Source: an uncultured Devosia sp. | Lineage (GTDB): Bacteria; Pseudomonadota; Alphaproteobacteria; Rhizobiales; Devosiaceae | DNA: 5,341 bases | NCBI GenBank assembly: GCA_946480655.1 | Contig: CAMLKN010000178.1 | Location: 1-5,341 of the forward strand | Direction: 5' to 3' | Part shown: positions 5,267 to 5,341 of the stretch, in pieces | Position numbering within the stretch: position 1 is the first letter of the stretch | Layout of the letters: the number at the start of each line of letters is the position of its first letter | Position numbers and translations under genes: made by a program | The notes under the pieces: generated by a model | Database searches by the model: none | What the model saw: the letters and a program-made list of their open reading frames with translations, nothing else | Told to the model about the DNA's origin: nothing

Positions 5267-5341
5267 GCCTCTCGCCTGAACTCACTGCCCTGCGCGACGA
5301 AGCCATGCGCATCAGCTGCGAAAGCTGGGCCATGCGCAAGC
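5263..5341 (+). CDS. N-terminus of an unidentified protein (3' partial)
   Basis: The ATG at 5263 overlaps the preceding stop as ATGA and the frame stays open to the window edge, giving 26 residues: MSLSPELTALRDEAMRISCE then SWAMRK. It is one helical stretch with no diagnostic motif. In prophages of this kind a primase or primase-helicase with a zinc-binding N-terminus often follows, and such proteins can begin with a short helix of this type, but nothing visible here proves that. Confidence 0.68.
   Translation, partial: MSLSPELTALRDEAMRISCESWAMRK

Overview
The window reads as one strand of a compact, high-GC mobile-element operon, most likely a prophage or phage early/replication region from an alphaproteobacterium. 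The host call rests on two proteins: one has a DNA-binding domain closely resembling that of CtrA, the alphaproteobacterial cell-cycle regulator, and another ends in a zinc ribbon like that of B12-dependent ribonucleotide reductase (NrdJ). The phage call is inference. It rests on very small genes packed without gaps, a Lar-type restriction-alleviation protein and ParB-fold proteins. No structural, integrase or terminase gene lies in the window, so a plasmid or integrative element is not excluded.

Layout, all on the + strand: (1) the 3' part of a gene entering from the left with an HTH-like C-terminus, 2-391; (2) an unknown 79-aa protein, 388-627; (3) a receiver-less CtrA-like winged-helix protein with an N-terminal Cys knuckle, 624-959; (4) a ParB-N/DGQHR-type protein, 956-1756; (5) a 599-aa extended ParB/RepB/Spo0J-family protein, 1753-3552; (6) a 126-aa protein with an NrdJ-type zinc-ribbon tail, 3549-3929; (7) an unknown 161-aa protein, 3929-4414; (8) a 59-aa Arg-rich protein, 4411-4590; (9) an unknown 64-aa protein, 4583-4777; (10) a Lar-like zinc-ribbon protein, 4774-5007; (11) an 88-aa possible winged-helix protein, 5000-5266; (12) the start of a gene leaving on the right, 5263-5341.

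All eleven gene junctions overlap by 1, 4 or 8 bases, so there is no intergenic DNA. I saw no internal promoter, terminator, tRNA, CRISPR array or insertion sequence. The promoter must lie left of the window. The arrangement implies one polycistronic message with translational coupling.

The recognisable members deal with DNA binding (CtrA-like protein, two ParB-fold proteins, Lar-like protein) and possibly nucleotide metabolism (NrdJ-type ribbon). This fits a module that adapts host transcription, DNA handling and dNTP supply to phage replication. The most notable items are the phosphorylation-independent CtrA mimic and the detached NrdJ redox tail.
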